NCBI GenBank assembly: GCA_017893485.1
Contig: CM030360.1
Span: forward strand, 8,022,898-8,086,897
Direction: 5' to 3'
Length of the DNA stretch: 64,000 nt
Source of the DNA: Hemerocallis citrina
Lineage: Eukaryota > Streptophyta > Magnoliopsida > Asparagales > Asphodelaceae
Notes under the pieces: generated by a model
The model's input: only the letters and a program-made list of their open reading frames with translations
Told to the model about the DNA's origin: nothing
Databases searched by the model: none
Position numbers and translations under genes: made by a program
Shown: one piece after another, positions 11,609 to 22,988 of the stretch
Numbering within the stretch: the first letter of the stretch is position 1
Layout of the letters: the number at the start of each line of letters is the position of its first letter

Positions 11609-11751
11609 ACGCTTCACACTAGTACAAATTTATAAGGAACGACACCCTAGAAGTGGACATTAGAGTGTGTGTTTGAGTATGGAGATTTAAATGTAAGTTA
11701 CTTACATTTGTGTTGCTCTATGACTTATGCTTCTTCTTCTCTATTTCTAAG

Positions 11752-12174
11752 ATGGCTGATCACTTCGACCCTGCTGGAGACGACAATTGGCATATCATCG
11801 AGGAAGATTACTATCCTGGACAAGCAGATTCCGAGGAAGAGTACTACCCAGGCCAAGCAGATTCTGACGGAGAAGAATGGCCTGAATCCCGAGAGATCAC
11901 CCCACCTCCGGATTCATCTGATTACTCTTCTGACAAAGAAGAAGAACCAGTTCCAAGTGGTCTTGTGATATCTCTTCAGAGGCAGGTAGAAACACTGCGG
12001 GAGAGAGTCGGATTATTGGAGACTCAGTTGGCAAAGCGCAAGGATGACTTTGCAATTCTCAGTCATCGTGTATGGGAACTCGAGAAGAGGAAGAATATGA
12101 CCGATGTGCTGAAGGAAGAAATTGACGAACTACGGGGAGAGATTCGTGAAGCGAAGAGGAACCGTAGGAGTTAG
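11752..12174 (+). CDS. Extra coiled-coil ORF before pol in element A, 140 aa
   Basis: The frame starts ATGGCTGATC right after a pyrimidine-rich tract ending in AAG, and runs 140 codons to a TAG. The N-terminal half is very acidic and contains a short direct repeat (EDYYPGQADSEEE / EEYYPGQADSDGEE). The C-terminal half is charged with heptad-like spacing (LQRQVETLRERVGLLETQL, then LKEEIDELRGEIREAKR) and should form a coiled coil with a basic end. It has no zinc knuckle and is not the standard Gag. Element B has a coiled-coil ORF at the same place, so this may be a family feature, perhaps an assembly or RNA-binding accessory protein. Role unknown. Confidence 0.7.
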   Translation: MADHFDPAGDDNWHIIEEDYYPGQADSEEEYYPGQADSDGEEWPESREITPPPDSSDYSSDKEEEPVPSGLVISLQRQVETLRERVGLLETQLAKRKDDFAILSHRVWELEKRKNMTDVLKEEIDELRGEIREAKRNRRS

Positions 12175-12224
12175 ACCGTTGTTTCTTTTTCCCGTTTATT
12201 TAGTGAACTTTTACGTAATGGGTG
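12175..12224 (+). other. Short gap where gag should be, element A
   Basis: Only about 50 bases separate the stop of the coiled-coil ORF from the point where B inserted, and the protease frame of A begins right after B. The whole gag/zinc-knuckle region is therefore missing from A. Confidence 0.6.
12220..12224. repeat. 5-bp target duplication GGGTG (left), element B
   Basis: GGGTG precedes the 5' LTR of B and recurs at 24064-24068 directly after its 3' LTR. Confidence 0.9.
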
Positions 12225-12346
12225 TGTAATATCCCAAGGAATTAATAAAATATTTTCTGTGAATATATTTTATTTCCATTAGATTTATATCATGGAAATG
12301 AGTACATAACTATTAAGGTAAATAGCCATTCTTATTTTTTTGTTAA

Positions 12347-12425
12347 GGGGTTAGGGTTAGGATGGGAGACTTAGGGTTGAGATGACTTAGGGTAAGGACT
12401 AAACCTTAACCTCATCAAACCCTAG
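12347..12425 (+). other. Telomere-like G-rich patch in the B LTR
   Basis: Contains GGGGTTAGGGTTAGG followed by several CTTAGGGT/TAGGGTTG variants, then AAACCCTAG on the other strand. The same patch is in the 3' LTR near 21016-21096. It could be a telo-box regulatory cluster rather than telomere DNA. Confidence 0.5.
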
Positions 12426-12630
12426 AGCTCCATCTTGATGAGATCCAAGGGTGGGAATTCCACATGAAGGAATCTTCTTGATGAAGCCAAAGACCCAACT
12501 TGAAGCTTCTAGGATTCATGTGTTGGCATAAGATCTCACCATCCACCTCCACTCACCCACTCCCATCACATCCTAACCCTACACCTAATGGGTCGGCCTC
12601 ACCATCCCCAAGAAACCCTAGCTCCATTTT

Positions 12631-12638
12631 TATAAAAC
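12631..12638 (+). promoter_or_regulatory. LTR TATA box, element B 5' LTR
   Basis: TATAAAAC follows a pyrimidine-rich run and precedes 'ccttcccctcattttctc', a plausible pol II start region. The matching site in the 3' LTR is near 21302. Confidence 0.5.
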
Positions 12639-14301
12639 CCTTCCCCTCATTTTCTCTTAAGTCATACCTTCTTGTTTTACCTTTCCAAAAAAAAAAAGAA
12701 GAGAAAGTTAGAGAAAAAGGAGAAGGGAGGAGTAGTAGTCAAGGATTGGGAGTGCCAAGGGTCTCACAAGAAGCAAGGAGGAAAGCTACTTAGATCTTCA
12801 TACAAAGTGGGTGATTTCTCCAACTCATAAAAATCTAGTTTTTATTATTGTATGATTCTTGCATGTAAGAATAACCAAGAAAAATTGTTTGATCATATAT
12901 GAATGAGGAACATGTTAAGAAGAGAAGTAGTCCCATGGTAAAATATTCTTTCTCTTCAAAGATTGATTAAAAGAAAACCATGTTCTTGAAGCTTACTTAG
13001 AGAATTGTTATTTCATGAATGGCTAAGAATCTTGAGCCCAAACTTTGGGGGAGTGTTTTTACATGTATCTAGGATCTACATGATTTTTTTTGTAATATTT
13101 AGACGACACTTAGTGGGCCAAACAAGCCCCACATTTTCGGACAGCAAGACCTCTTCAGAAACAGCAGCTTAAGAATTTTTGTCATAGATTCGAAAAATCA
13201 TAGTTAATTATTGACTAAGTATCTTTGGCTGAAATTTTTTGTGGGAACCCATGTATATGTCTACTACTAAAATACCAAATTTCACCCTTTTCTGAAATGA
13301 TTTGCTACCTCAAACAAATTCCTCAACTCCGCTGGTCCAGAGGGTCTGGACTGCAGATTTCTGCAGGTAGGCGCAGTTTCTTAGGTGCATAACTTCGTGG
13401 GTGCTTACTATATCACCTTGAAATTTTGTGAGAAAGTTATGGTAGGAGTCAAATTGTAGATTCCCGAATCTTAGAATTTTTAGACGACGTTTGATAAGGT
13501 TTCCGAAATAATTCCTAAATACGAGTAAAAGGTTGTCTGAAAAACAGAGGGGATTGTGTATCTTTGGTTAGGGAGCCATAGCTCCATGCATATTAAGAGT
13601 TTAAGCGATATTTTTGGACACATGGTATTGATGGGTGTCTAGCTATAGATTCTAAAATTTCTTGAGCTTTTGATGAGGGGTTGATTTTATATGGAATTTA
13701 GCATGCACAGCGTTCAATACTTGGGCTGATTGTGCAGCTTGTGCATTTTTGATTTTTCTGGATACATGTGTTCGGAATTTGCCCAAGCGTTGCACTGGGG
13801 ATTGGTAGTAGAGACCCTAAGCTTTCCAACGAGCCTAGAAATTCGAAATTCTGAGTTACGCAAGAATTAATGCGATTTTTCTAGCGCTGGACAGATCCAG
13901 CTACCCTTCATGAGTGATATTTTGCATGTGCATGATCTTCCATTTTGCTCTCGAGTGAGGATTGGAGAGTTGGGGGGGTGGTTGCATGCCCCCATACTCA
14001 GTTGTTTCATCCACGGTGATTAAGACGTGGGAAGTGGCGAGCAGGGATGCTGCATCGCCAGAGCCACTGGCTGGCAGACAAGGACTAGGGTTCCGATAAG
14101 GGGAACCACTGAGTCTAGGTGTAACCTAGACCGTGGATTAAGCTGTGACCACTCTCATAACACGTCTAGATAAAAGTAAGGACCATCTAGATATTAGTTC
14201 CTAACGATAAGTAATCAGGTGACGTACTCTCCTGTCAATAAGGATACGCGCTGTGGTGTGTATCCTGCACTGTTGATTCCTGAGGTACCGTGGTAAGGAC
14301 T

Positions 14302-14757
14302 GAATAGGATCCAGGTATATGCTAGTGGACACGAACGGGTTGTACGGGCTGCGGTCCGGTGAAATACAATGCTATAGGTATACTGCGGTATATCTTTAAG
14401 TTCGTCACGACTGTTGAATAGGATCCAGGTATATGCTAGTGGACACGAACGGGTTGTATGGGCTGCGGTCCGGTGAAATACAATGCTATAGGTATACTGC
14501 GGTATATCTTTAAGTTCGTCACGACTGTTGAATAGGATCCAGGTATATGCTAGTGGACACGAACGGGTTGTACGGGCTGTGGTCCGGTGAAATACAATGC
14601 TATAGGTATACTGCGGTATATCTTTAAGTTCGTCACGACGGTTGAAAAGGATCCAGGTATATGCTAGTGGACACGAACGGGTTGTACGGGCTGCGGTCCG
14701 GTGAAATACAATGCTATAGGTATACTGCGGTATATCTTTAAGTTCGTCACGGCTTTG
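14302..14757 (+). repeat. Four-copy 114-bp tandem repeat in the B 5' LTR
   Basis: Units begin GAATAGGATCCAGGTATATG at 14302, 14416, 14530 and 14644 (fourth unit GAAAAGG). Spacing is exactly 114 bp and copies differ by one to a few bases. The same four-unit array occurs in the 3' LTR. Confidence 0.95.
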
Positions 14758-15380
14758 AACCCAACCATGTCATACTATCAGGAACAGGAAGTAGACCGAA
14801 TTAGAATGCATTGCATAGCGAGGGTTCGAATCCCTAAACTTAGAGACAACAGCTTGATTTGGAAAGTATGTAGTATGGGATGCATATATTTCCCAAGTCT
14901 CGCTTGCATTAGACTAAGTACATTTGACTTGCGCATTAGATACTAGAGTATATCATATACGGACGTACTTGATGCAACCCCACCTCCCCTTTCCCTTTTA
15001 GCACTCTTCTTCTGCATTCATGTTTGATTTTAGTTGGTTTGGAAATCGCTGCTTTTATCAACATTACGTCAGTAGGATTACTGACGTGCCCACTCTTTTA
15101 GGTACTAGATGCCGACCATGAAGTCCACAAAGGTCCAATCCTGGTGATGCATCCAAGTGACAGTTCCAAGTGTTCCTTACTCACTCCCGATTATAGTTCT
15201 TTTGTAAAACATGGGTTGTAATTTTTCTGAACCAAGTCTATTGTAATACTTAAACTTGTATAGCATGGAATAAGATTCGTTTAATTTTTCCTGCTTTTCC
15301 TGCATTGTGACATGTTATGAAAGGAGAATTCTGGATTATGTCACGAATCATCAGTATAGGGATTCGGGGAGTTACAGAGT

Positions 15381-15393
15381 TGGTATCAGAGCC
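15381..15393 (+). other. Primer binding site (tRNA-iMet), element B
   Basis: TGGTATCAGAGCC lies four bases after the LTR end and matches the site of element A. Confidence 0.92.
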
Positions 15394-15560
15394 ACCTTCA
15401 AACTATAGTCCAATATAACAGGAAAATAGACTTGGGCGCCACTCGGGGAGTCGGGGTTAGCCAGTAGTAGATTATTATAATTCATATTGTTGTTCTTTTC
15501 AACTTATGTTTTATAATTTTCTATATCTGAACTAACTCCTCTATTGTTTTCTCCTAACAG

Positions 15561-15992
15561 ATGCCAGGGGCACGGAACAGAATAGCAAACGGGACTCAAT
15601 ATGGGTCGGGTCCAGCTGACACTGTAGCTCCTCCTCCTCCTCCTCCGTAGCCCACTGCTGTGGAACAAGCCGTTAGCAGGCTATTCAGGGATGTGGCCGC
15701 ATACCGTTGGAACCAGGGGCACATAGAGGACCGTCTGGAAAATTGGGGTCATGCTCTGATAGCTGCTAACAGGAAGATGGCTAAACTGAAGAGGTCAAAG
15801 AAGAGGCTCTCGAGAAAACTAACATTGCTGAGGCACCAACATGGGGAAAAAATGGCGCAGTTGGAACTGAGGATTGAAAACCTGCAGACAAGGGTTACAC
15901 AGCAACAGACCCAGCTTGAGCAGCTCACGACGACTGAGCACTCGGCCACCGGGGGTCACCATGTCAGGGACATGTGTGACCTAGCTTTATGA
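15561..15992 (+). CDS. Extra coiled-coil ORF before gag in element B (one in-frame stop)
   Basis: ATG at 15561 follows a T-rich tract ending in CTAACAG, which looks like a splice acceptor. The frame has a proline run (PPPPPP) ended by TAG at 15648-15650, then continues open to 15992. The C-terminal ~110 residues are highly charged with heptad-like leucines (MEQAVSRLF..., LKRSKKRLSRKLTLLRHQHG, MAQLELRIENLQTRV), typical of a basic coiled coil. It sits between the primer site and gag, the same place as the 140-codon ORF of element A, although sequence identity is low. Function unknown; an accessory Gag-like or nucleic-acid chaperone role is only a guess. Confidence 0.65.
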
Positions 15993-16332
15993 AGGGATTT
16001 GGGGATGTCTTGTCTTGGTATTTTGATGTTTATAGAATGATGCTTTTTGGCTGCCTAGGGTGCTAGAAACAAAAAAAAACAATATTTTGTTTTGATGTAG
16101 AAAGGGCTTCCTGAACCAATGAATGCTTGACAAGTTTTGACTACTACTATGGTAAAGGTATTTGCGGTAGTACTATTTTGGGTTGTACAAAAAGGGGGCG
16201 GGGGCTAATGTAATCTTCCACATGTATATATAAGAATGAATGAAGAACTAGTATTTTCCCTTGACTACTTCTAGTATGCTTTGAGTTCGTGTTATTATTA
16301 TTGCATGAATAGTAATAAGAATTGATATTCAG
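15993..16332 (+). other. Spacer between coiled-coil ORF and gag, element B
   Basis: No gene. The spacer is T-rich at its 3' end and closes with GATATTCAG directly before the gag ATG, so it could also hold an intron with acceptor at 16332. Confidence 0.4.
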
Positions 16333-17422
16333 ATGTCTGGAAGAGCACGTAATGGCCAAAGCGGGGTAACAGAAGGCGAGGGTAGCAAGGCCAACAATGC
16401 CAACCTCGACATAGGAGTAGAATTTGCCTGATTATACCAAGTGTTGGGAGCGTTCGTAGAAGCGAGCAGAAATCAGGCACCGCCGCCAATAGCACCGGGT
16501 GTCGCTCAAGGGCACGTAGCTACGGATCCAGTCCGGATGGTCGAATCCTTTAAAAGAATGAAACCCCCAGTCTTCGAGGGACAGGCGGATCCGACCGCTG
16601 CAGATGACTGGGTACACCAAGTAGAAATGGTATTTGAAGTCCTCATGACACCAGACAATAGCAAGGTCCGGTTGGCTACAATTTTACTAGAAAAGGATGC
16701 CGGGGTATGGTGGCAATCCATAATGCGTAGCTGGGGAGAAGAACTAATAACCTGGGCAGAGTTCTTGGAAGAATTCAAGGAACATTACTTTCCCTTGGAC
16801 ATACAGGAAGAAAAGACAATGGAATTTCATAATCTGAAACAAGGAAACATGACAGTCAGAGAATACGAAACCAAGTTCACACAACTGTCGCGTTTTGCGC
16901 CCGAAATGGTTCAAGAAGAAGTAAAGAAAGCCAAGAGGTTCGAACAAGGACTTAGGCCTGGATTGAGGTCCAGGATGGTACCTTTGGGAATCCGCAGGTT
17001 CGATAAATTGGTCAGGCGAGCCGCTGCGACAGAAATAGATATGAATCAAGGCCAAGCGCCACAGGGAAGGACCGAGGCCTGGAACCGGGGGAAAAGGTCT
17101 GCCCCAGCGTCAAAATTCAAGAGGCACGGTAGGAGTCAGAAGTTTCAGAGGACCGGTAACAAGGAAGGAAGGCAGAAGCCAGGAAGTTGTTTTCTCTGCG
17201 GGGAACAGGGACATTTCAAAAATCAATGCCCAAAGAATGAGAAGAGAACGTGCTTCCATTGTGGGAGGGAAGGACATATCAAGCCAGAGTGCCCCCAATA
17301 CCTGAAGAATAACAGCAAAGCAGCACCAGAAACCTCCAACAGAGGGAAACAACATCTTCGCCAAGGTCGAGTATTTGCCCTAAGGGAAGAAGATGCAGAA
17401 AACAATGATGGCATGATCACTG
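16333..17422 (+). CDS. Gag of element B, with two CCHC zinc knuckles
   Basis: The frame starts ATGTCTGGAAGAGC at 16333; a TGA at 16429-16431 interrupts the N-terminal part, and from 16441 it is open for 329 codons. The retrotransposon gag domain is clear (FKRMKPPVFEGQADPTAADD, then AGVWWQSIM, and FPLDIQEEKTMEFHNLKQG). Two CCHC knuckles follow: CFLCGEQGHFKNQC and CFHCGREGHIKPEC. The protein would coat element RNA in cytoplasmic particles. The open frame formally ends at TGA 17428-17430, but that stop lies inside the predicted 92-nt intron that begins at 17423. Confidence 0.85.
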
Positions 17423-17514
17423 GTATGTGATGGGTCATTGTAATATGTTTTGGTTGTATTTTGAAGTTTTGCTTAGAAAGGTATGAATGAAGACTGTAAC
17501 CCTTTTTGTAACAG
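17423..17514 (+). other. Intron-like segment between gag and pol, 92 nt
   Basis: The segment begins GTATGTGA and ends CTTTTTGTAACAG, is T-rich, and contains the gag stop codon. Without it, the split codon at 17422/17515 restores one continuous gag-protease frame. Frames of the two ORFs differ by the right phase, which a chance spacer would give only one time in three, and both splice motifs are strong. Splicing would set the Gag to Gag-Pol ratio. This is prediction; no transcript evidence is available here. Confidence 0.6.
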
Positions 17515-20500
17515 GAAATGTATATATAAATGGAATTTTGGCTACCGTTTTGTTCGATAGTGGATCAACTCACTTCTTTGTGTCAAAACCATTCGCAAGA
17601 AAGTTAAAATACACGCAAGAGGCAACTCCAGAATTAGCCTTAATGGTAGCTACACCCTCAGGGGCGACCCTCACTACAGACCAATGCTACAAAGATTGTG
17701 AGCTCGAGATTAACAAGGAGCCCCTAAAGATCGACTTGTTAGAGTTGGATTTCGCCGGAATGGATGCCATTATTGGCATGGATTGGATGTCAAGACATGA
17801 AGCGCGCATCGACTGCAAGGAAAAAAAGGTGGTCGTTGCCGCTGAAGGAATAGAACTTGTGTTTCGCGGAGGAAAAAGGCCCGGGGAGATAATGGTGACA
17901 GCCACCACGAAAGTAAGGATACCTGAAGAGGTGAAGAAGATACCGGTGGTAAGGAACTTTCCTATAGTATTCCTAGAAGAATTACCGGGGCTACGCCCAC
18001 ACCGGGACGTAGAATTCAGCATTTCAATTCAACCAGGAAGCGCTCCCAACATCAAAGACGCCTTACAGGATGGCACCTGTAGAGCAGAACGAAGTTAAGA
18101 AACAAGTTGAGGAACTATTGCAAAAAGAACTCATCAGACCAAGTGCATCACCCTGGGGAGCACCAGTTTTACTGGTTAAGAAGAAGGATGGATCTGCAAG
18201 AATGTGCATCGATTATCGGGAGTTGAACAAGGTCACTATTCGAAACAAGTACCCAATTCCTAGGATCGATGATCTGTTTGATCAACTTCAAGGGGCAGCT
18301 GTATTTTCCAAAATCGACCTACGGTCCGGTTATCATCAGGTTCGAGTCAAGGAAGAGGATGTACTCAAGACAGCTTTTCGGACTCGACATGGGCACTACG
18401 AATTCTTAGTAATGCCATTCGGAGTAACCAATGCCCCGGCAATCTTTATGGACATGATGAACCGAATTTTGCGACTGTTTATCGACTCGTTTGTCGTGGT
18501 CTTCATCGATGACATTCTAATATACTCGAAGACAGAAGAACAACACGCGGGACATTTAACCACGGTATTAAGCAAGCTGCAGGAACATCAATTGTACGCC
18601 AAACTATCTAAATGTGAGTTCTGGAAGCAGGAAGTTGTGTTCCTTGGCCATATCATTTCTAAGGAGGGAGTGGCCATGGACCCGCAAAAAATAGAAGCAG
18701 TCAAGGAATGGCCACAGCCGAAGACGGTAAAGAAGGTAAGAAGCTTTCTGGGTATGACTGGATACTACCAAAGGTTTATTCAAAACTATGCCAGGATAGC
18801 AGGACCACTCACTGCATTGACCAGGAAGAATCAAAATTTCAACTGGACGACGAAGTGCAAGGAGAGTTTCCAAGAATTAAAGAACAAATTGATCTCTGCG
18901 CCCATTTTGGTCTTGCCTCAAGCTGACAAAGGGTATGTTATCTACAGTGACGCATCATATTTAGGGTTCGGATGTGTGCTGATGCAAGAAGGGAGGGTCA
19001 TAGCTTATGGATCAAAACAGCTCCGACCTCATGAAAAGAACTACCCCACACATGACTTGGAACTGGCGGCCATAATCTTTGCCTGGAAACTATGGCGGCA
19101 TTACGTCTACGGAGCAAGGGTAGAAATGTACACCGACCACAAAAGTTTGAAATACATATACCAGCAAAAAGATCTGAATCTACGACAGAGGCGATGGCTG
19201 GAAGTTTTGGAAGATATCAGGCCAGAAATCTTGTATCACCCGGGGAAGGCTAATGTAGTAGCTGATGCACTCAGTCGAAAGAGGAGCATTGCCACAATTA
19301 CTGCAACAAGAAAAGAGCTAGAAAATGAAATCATACAAGCAGGCATCGAAGTGATTACTCAAGGCTTGAGTACGATTTTGGCATAGTTAGTTTTACAACC
19401 AAGTCTGAACGAGCAAGTGAAGAAGGCTCAGACAGAAGATGCAGAAATTGAGGCACTGAAGAAGCAGGTGAATGAGGGGAAACTTTCGGAATTCAATATA
19501 AAGGAAGGATCGTTTTGGTTTGACAATAGACTGTGTGTACCGAAGGACAAGAAGGTAAGAGAACAAATCCTGAAGGAGGCTCACTCCACCCTACTTGCAG
19601 TGCACCCTGGAAGCACCAAAATGTATCAGGATGTGAAGCAGCATTACTGGTGGTCTGGGATGAAACGGGACATAGCAGAATTTGTGTCCAGATGCTTAAC
19701 TTGCCAGCAAATCAAAGCCGAAAACCAGAAGCCCGGGGGACTGTTACAACCCTTGCCCATTCCGGAGTGGAAGTGGGAAAACATTAGTATGGACTTCATC
19801 ACAGGTATGCCCAGGAGCTCCAAGGGGAACGACTCAATTTGGGTCGTCGTGGATCGGCTAACGAAGTCTGGACATTTTTTGCCCGTAAAGACGACCTGGT
19901 CACTCGAGAAATTAGCAGAAGTTTACGTTGAGAACATAGTAAAGCTGCATGGAGTGCCAGTATCTATAGTTTCTGATAGAGACGCAAGGTTTACATCCCG
20001 TTTTTGGCAGAGTCTGCATTCAGCCTTGGGAACCAGGACAGATTTCAGTACGACTTTCTACCCCCAGACGGATGGACAAACGGAAAGAGTCAATCGAATT
20101 CTTGAAGATATGTTGAGAGCCTGCATTATGGATTTCGGTGGAAGCTGGGACAAACATCTACCCTTAGTAGAATTTGCCTATAATAATAGTTATCAGGCAA
20201 GTATTGGTATGGCTCCATATGAAGCATTGTACGGAAGGAGGTGTAGAACCCCCGTGTGCTGGTACGAAGTGGGAGAACGCCAGATATTTGGACCAGAGAT
20301 CGTACAACAAACCACTCAGAAGATCGAGCTTATCCAGAAACGGTTACAAACAGCACAGAGCAGACAGAAGAGTTACGCTGACAATCAACCGAAGGAAACT
20401 GGAATTCGAGGAAGGTGACCAAGTATTTCTCAAAGTCTCACCAACAAAGGGTGTGCTCATATTTGGGAAGGGTGGAAAATTAGCACCAAGATATATCGGG

Positions 20501-20829
20501 CCATATAAGATTCTGAAGAGGATCGGGAAGATGGCCTACAAATTGGAGCTACCGACAGAATTGTCCCGAGTACATGATGTATTCCACGTCTCGATGTTAA
20601 GGAGGTACATACCAGATCCCAGTCATCGACTACCTGAGATTCCTGAGGGTTTGCAAGTGAACCTCTCATACAAGGAACAACCAGTCAAAATTCTCGACCA
20701 TCGGGAAAAAAGTGTTGAGGAACAAGACCATTCCAATGGTGAAGGTTCTCTGGAGAAATCAGTTTGTGGAGGAAGCCACTTGGGAACCAGAGAGCCGCAT
20801 GAAAGCTTCTTTTCCTGAACTCTTTGAAG
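17515..20829 (+). pseudogene. Pol of element B: protease, RT, RNase H, integrase, chromodomain (broken)
   Basis: Aspartic protease (17515-18060) has the active-site motif VLFDSGSTH. A one-base frameshift near 18058 leads into reverse transcriptase (18070 on), with [19 protein letters not shown] and the catalytic FIDD box. RNase H follows ([15 protein letters not shown]). A TAG at 19384-19386 interrupts the linker; element A has a Gln codon there. Integrase (19417-20418) has an HHCC zinc finger ending CLTCQQ and DDE residues in MDFITG, SDRDARF and QTERVNR. Further frameshifts near 20388 and in an A run near 20706 disturb the tail, whose last ~50 codons are a chromodomain. Gene order defines a Ty3 chromovirus. 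Enzymes would act in cytoplasmic particles and the nucleus if intact. Confidence 0.9.
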
Positions 20830-20858
20830 AATGATGTTTCTTCTCTTCCGACTAGGTA

Positions 20859-20878
20859 TAGTTCTGAGGACAGAACTA
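20859..20878 (+). other. Stem-loop next to the polypurine tract, element B
   Basis: TAGTTCTG and CAGAACTA pair perfectly around an AGGA loop. Element A has the same stem with a GGGA loop at 27451-27470. It lies four bases before the polypurine tract. Confidence 0.65.
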
Positions 20879-20882
20879 CTCT

Positions 20883-20895
20883 AAGGAGGGAGTGA
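20883..20895 (+). other. Polypurine tract, element B
   Basis: AAGGAGGGAGTGA directly precedes the 3' LTR. Confidence 0.85.
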
Positions 20896-22642
20896 TGTAA
20901 TATCCCAAGGAATTAATAAAATATTTTCTGTGAATATATTTTATTTCCATTAGATTTATATCATGGAAATGAGTACATAACTATTAAGGTAAATAGCCAT
21001 TCTTATTTTTTTGTTAAGGGGTTAGGGTTAGGATGGGAGACTTAGGGTTGAGATGACTTAGGGTAAGGACTAAACCTTAACCTCATCAAACCCTAGAGCT
21101 CCATCTTGATGAGATCCAAGGGTGGGAATTCCACATGAAGGAATCTTCTTGATGAAGCCAAAGACCCAACTTGAAGCTTCTAGGATTCATGTGTTGGCAT
21201 AAGATCTCACCATCCACCTCCACTCACCCACTCCCATCACATCCTAACCCTACACCTAATGGGTCGGCCTCACCATCCCCAAGAAACCCTAGCTCCATTT
21301 TTATAAAACCCTTCCCCTCATTTTCTCTTAAGTCATACCTTCTTGTTTTACCTTTCCAAAAAAAAAAAAAAGAGAAAGTTAGAGAAAAAGGAGAAGGGAG
21401 GAGTAGTAGTCAAGGATTGGGAGTGCCAAGGGTCTCACAAGAAGCAAGGAGGAAAGCTACTTAGATCTTCATACAAAGTGGGTGATTTCTCCAACTCATA
21501 AAAATCTAGTTTTTATTATTGTATGATTCTTGCATGTAAGAATAACCAAGAAAAATTGTTTGATCATATATGAATGAGGAACATGTTAAGAAGAGAAGTA
21601 GTCCCATGGTAAAATATTCTTTCTCTTCAAAGATTGATTAAAAGAAAACCATGTTCTTGAAGCTTACTTAGAGAATTGTTATTTCATGAATGGCTAAGAA
21701 TCTTGAGCCCAAACTTTGGGGGAGTGTTTTTACATGTATCTAGGATCTACATGATTTTTTTTGTAATATTTAGACGACACTTAGTGGGCCAAACAAGCCC
21801 CACATTTTCGGACAGCAAGACCTCTGCAGAAACAGCAGCTTAAGAATTTTTGTCATAGATTCGAAAAATCATAGTTAATTATTGACTAAGTATCTTTGGC
21901 TGAAATTTTTTGTGGGAACCCATGTATATGTCTAATACTAAAATACCAAATTTCACCTTTTTCTGAAATAGTTTGCTACCTCAAAAAAATTCCTCAACTC
22001 CACTGGTCCAGAGGGTCTGGACTGCAGATTTCTGCAGGTAGGCGCAGTTTCTTAGGTGCATAACTTCGCGGGTGCTTATTATATCACCTTGAAATTTTGT
22101 GAGATACTTATGGTAGGAGTCAACTTGTAGATTCCCGAATCTTAGAATTTTTAGACGACGTTTGATAAGGTTTCCGAAATAATTCCTAAATACGAGTAAA
22201 AGGTTGTCTGAAAAACAGAGGGGATTGTGTATCTTTGGTTAGGGAGCCATAGCTCCATGCATATTAAGAGTTTAAGCGACATTTTTGGACACATGGTATT
22301 GATGGGTGTCTAGCTATAGATTCTAAAATTTCTTGAGCTTTTGATGAGGGGTTGATTTTATATGGAATTTAGCATGCACAGCGTTCAATACTTGGGCTGA
22401 TTGCGCAGCTTGTGCATTTTTGATTTTTCTGGATACATGTGTTCGGAATTTGCCCAAGCGTTGCACTAGGGATTGGTAGTAGAGACCCTAAGCTTTCCAA
22501 CGAGCCTAGAAAATCGAAATTCTGAGTTACGCAAGAATTAATGCGATTTTTCTAGCGCTGGACAGATCCAGCTACCCTTCATGAGTGATATTTTGCATGT
22601 GCATGATCTTCCATTTTGCTCTCGAGTGAGGACTGGAGAGTT

Positions 22643-22667
22643 GGGGGGGGGGGGGGGGGGGGGGGGG
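22643..22667. repeat. Poly-G run in the B 3' LTR
   Basis: 25 consecutive G; the 5' LTR has 7 at the same place. Confidence 0.9.
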
Positions 22668-22988
22668 TGGTTGCATGCCCCCATACTCAGTTGTTTCATC
22701 CATGCTGATTAAGACGTGGGAAGTGGCGAGCAGGGAGGCTGCATCGCCAGAGCCACCGGCTGGCAGACAAGGACTAGGGTTCCGATAAGGGGAACCACTG
22801 AGTCTAGGTGTAACCTAGACCGTGGATTAAGCTGTGACCTCTCATAACACGTCTAGATAGAAGTAAGGACCATCTAGATATTAGTTCCTAACGATAAGTA
22901 ATCAGGTGACGTTCTCTCCTGTCAGTAAGGATACACGCTGCGGTGTGTATCCTGCACTGTTGATTCCTGAGGTACCGTGGTAAGGACT

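Larger units (their letters stand above)
12225..15376 (+). repeat. Element B 5' LTR
   Basis: Begins TGTAATATCCCAAGG and ends GGGGAGTTACA before the primer site. It contains a telomere-like patch (about 12347-12425), a TATA box, a four-copy 114-bp tandem array and short frames that are repeated unchanged in the 3' LTR and so are not independent genes. Confidence 0.94.

Noticed and set aside
12347..12425. Interstitial telomere
   Set aside because: Too short and too varied, and present in both LTRs of a retrotransposon; it is part of the LTR.
12500..12793. 97-codon ORF, also at 21171-21464
   Set aside because: Both copies lie in the LTRs of element B and are identical only because the LTRs are copies; it spans the TATA region and has no domain.
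14302..14757. Regular repeats considered as a CRISPR array
   Set aside because: Units are 114 bp, contiguous and nearly identical throughout, without variable spacers, and the genome is a plant.
14701..14946. 81-codon ORF, also at 23388-23633
   Set aside because: Runs from the last tandem unit into LTR DNA; duplicated by the LTR structure, no domain.
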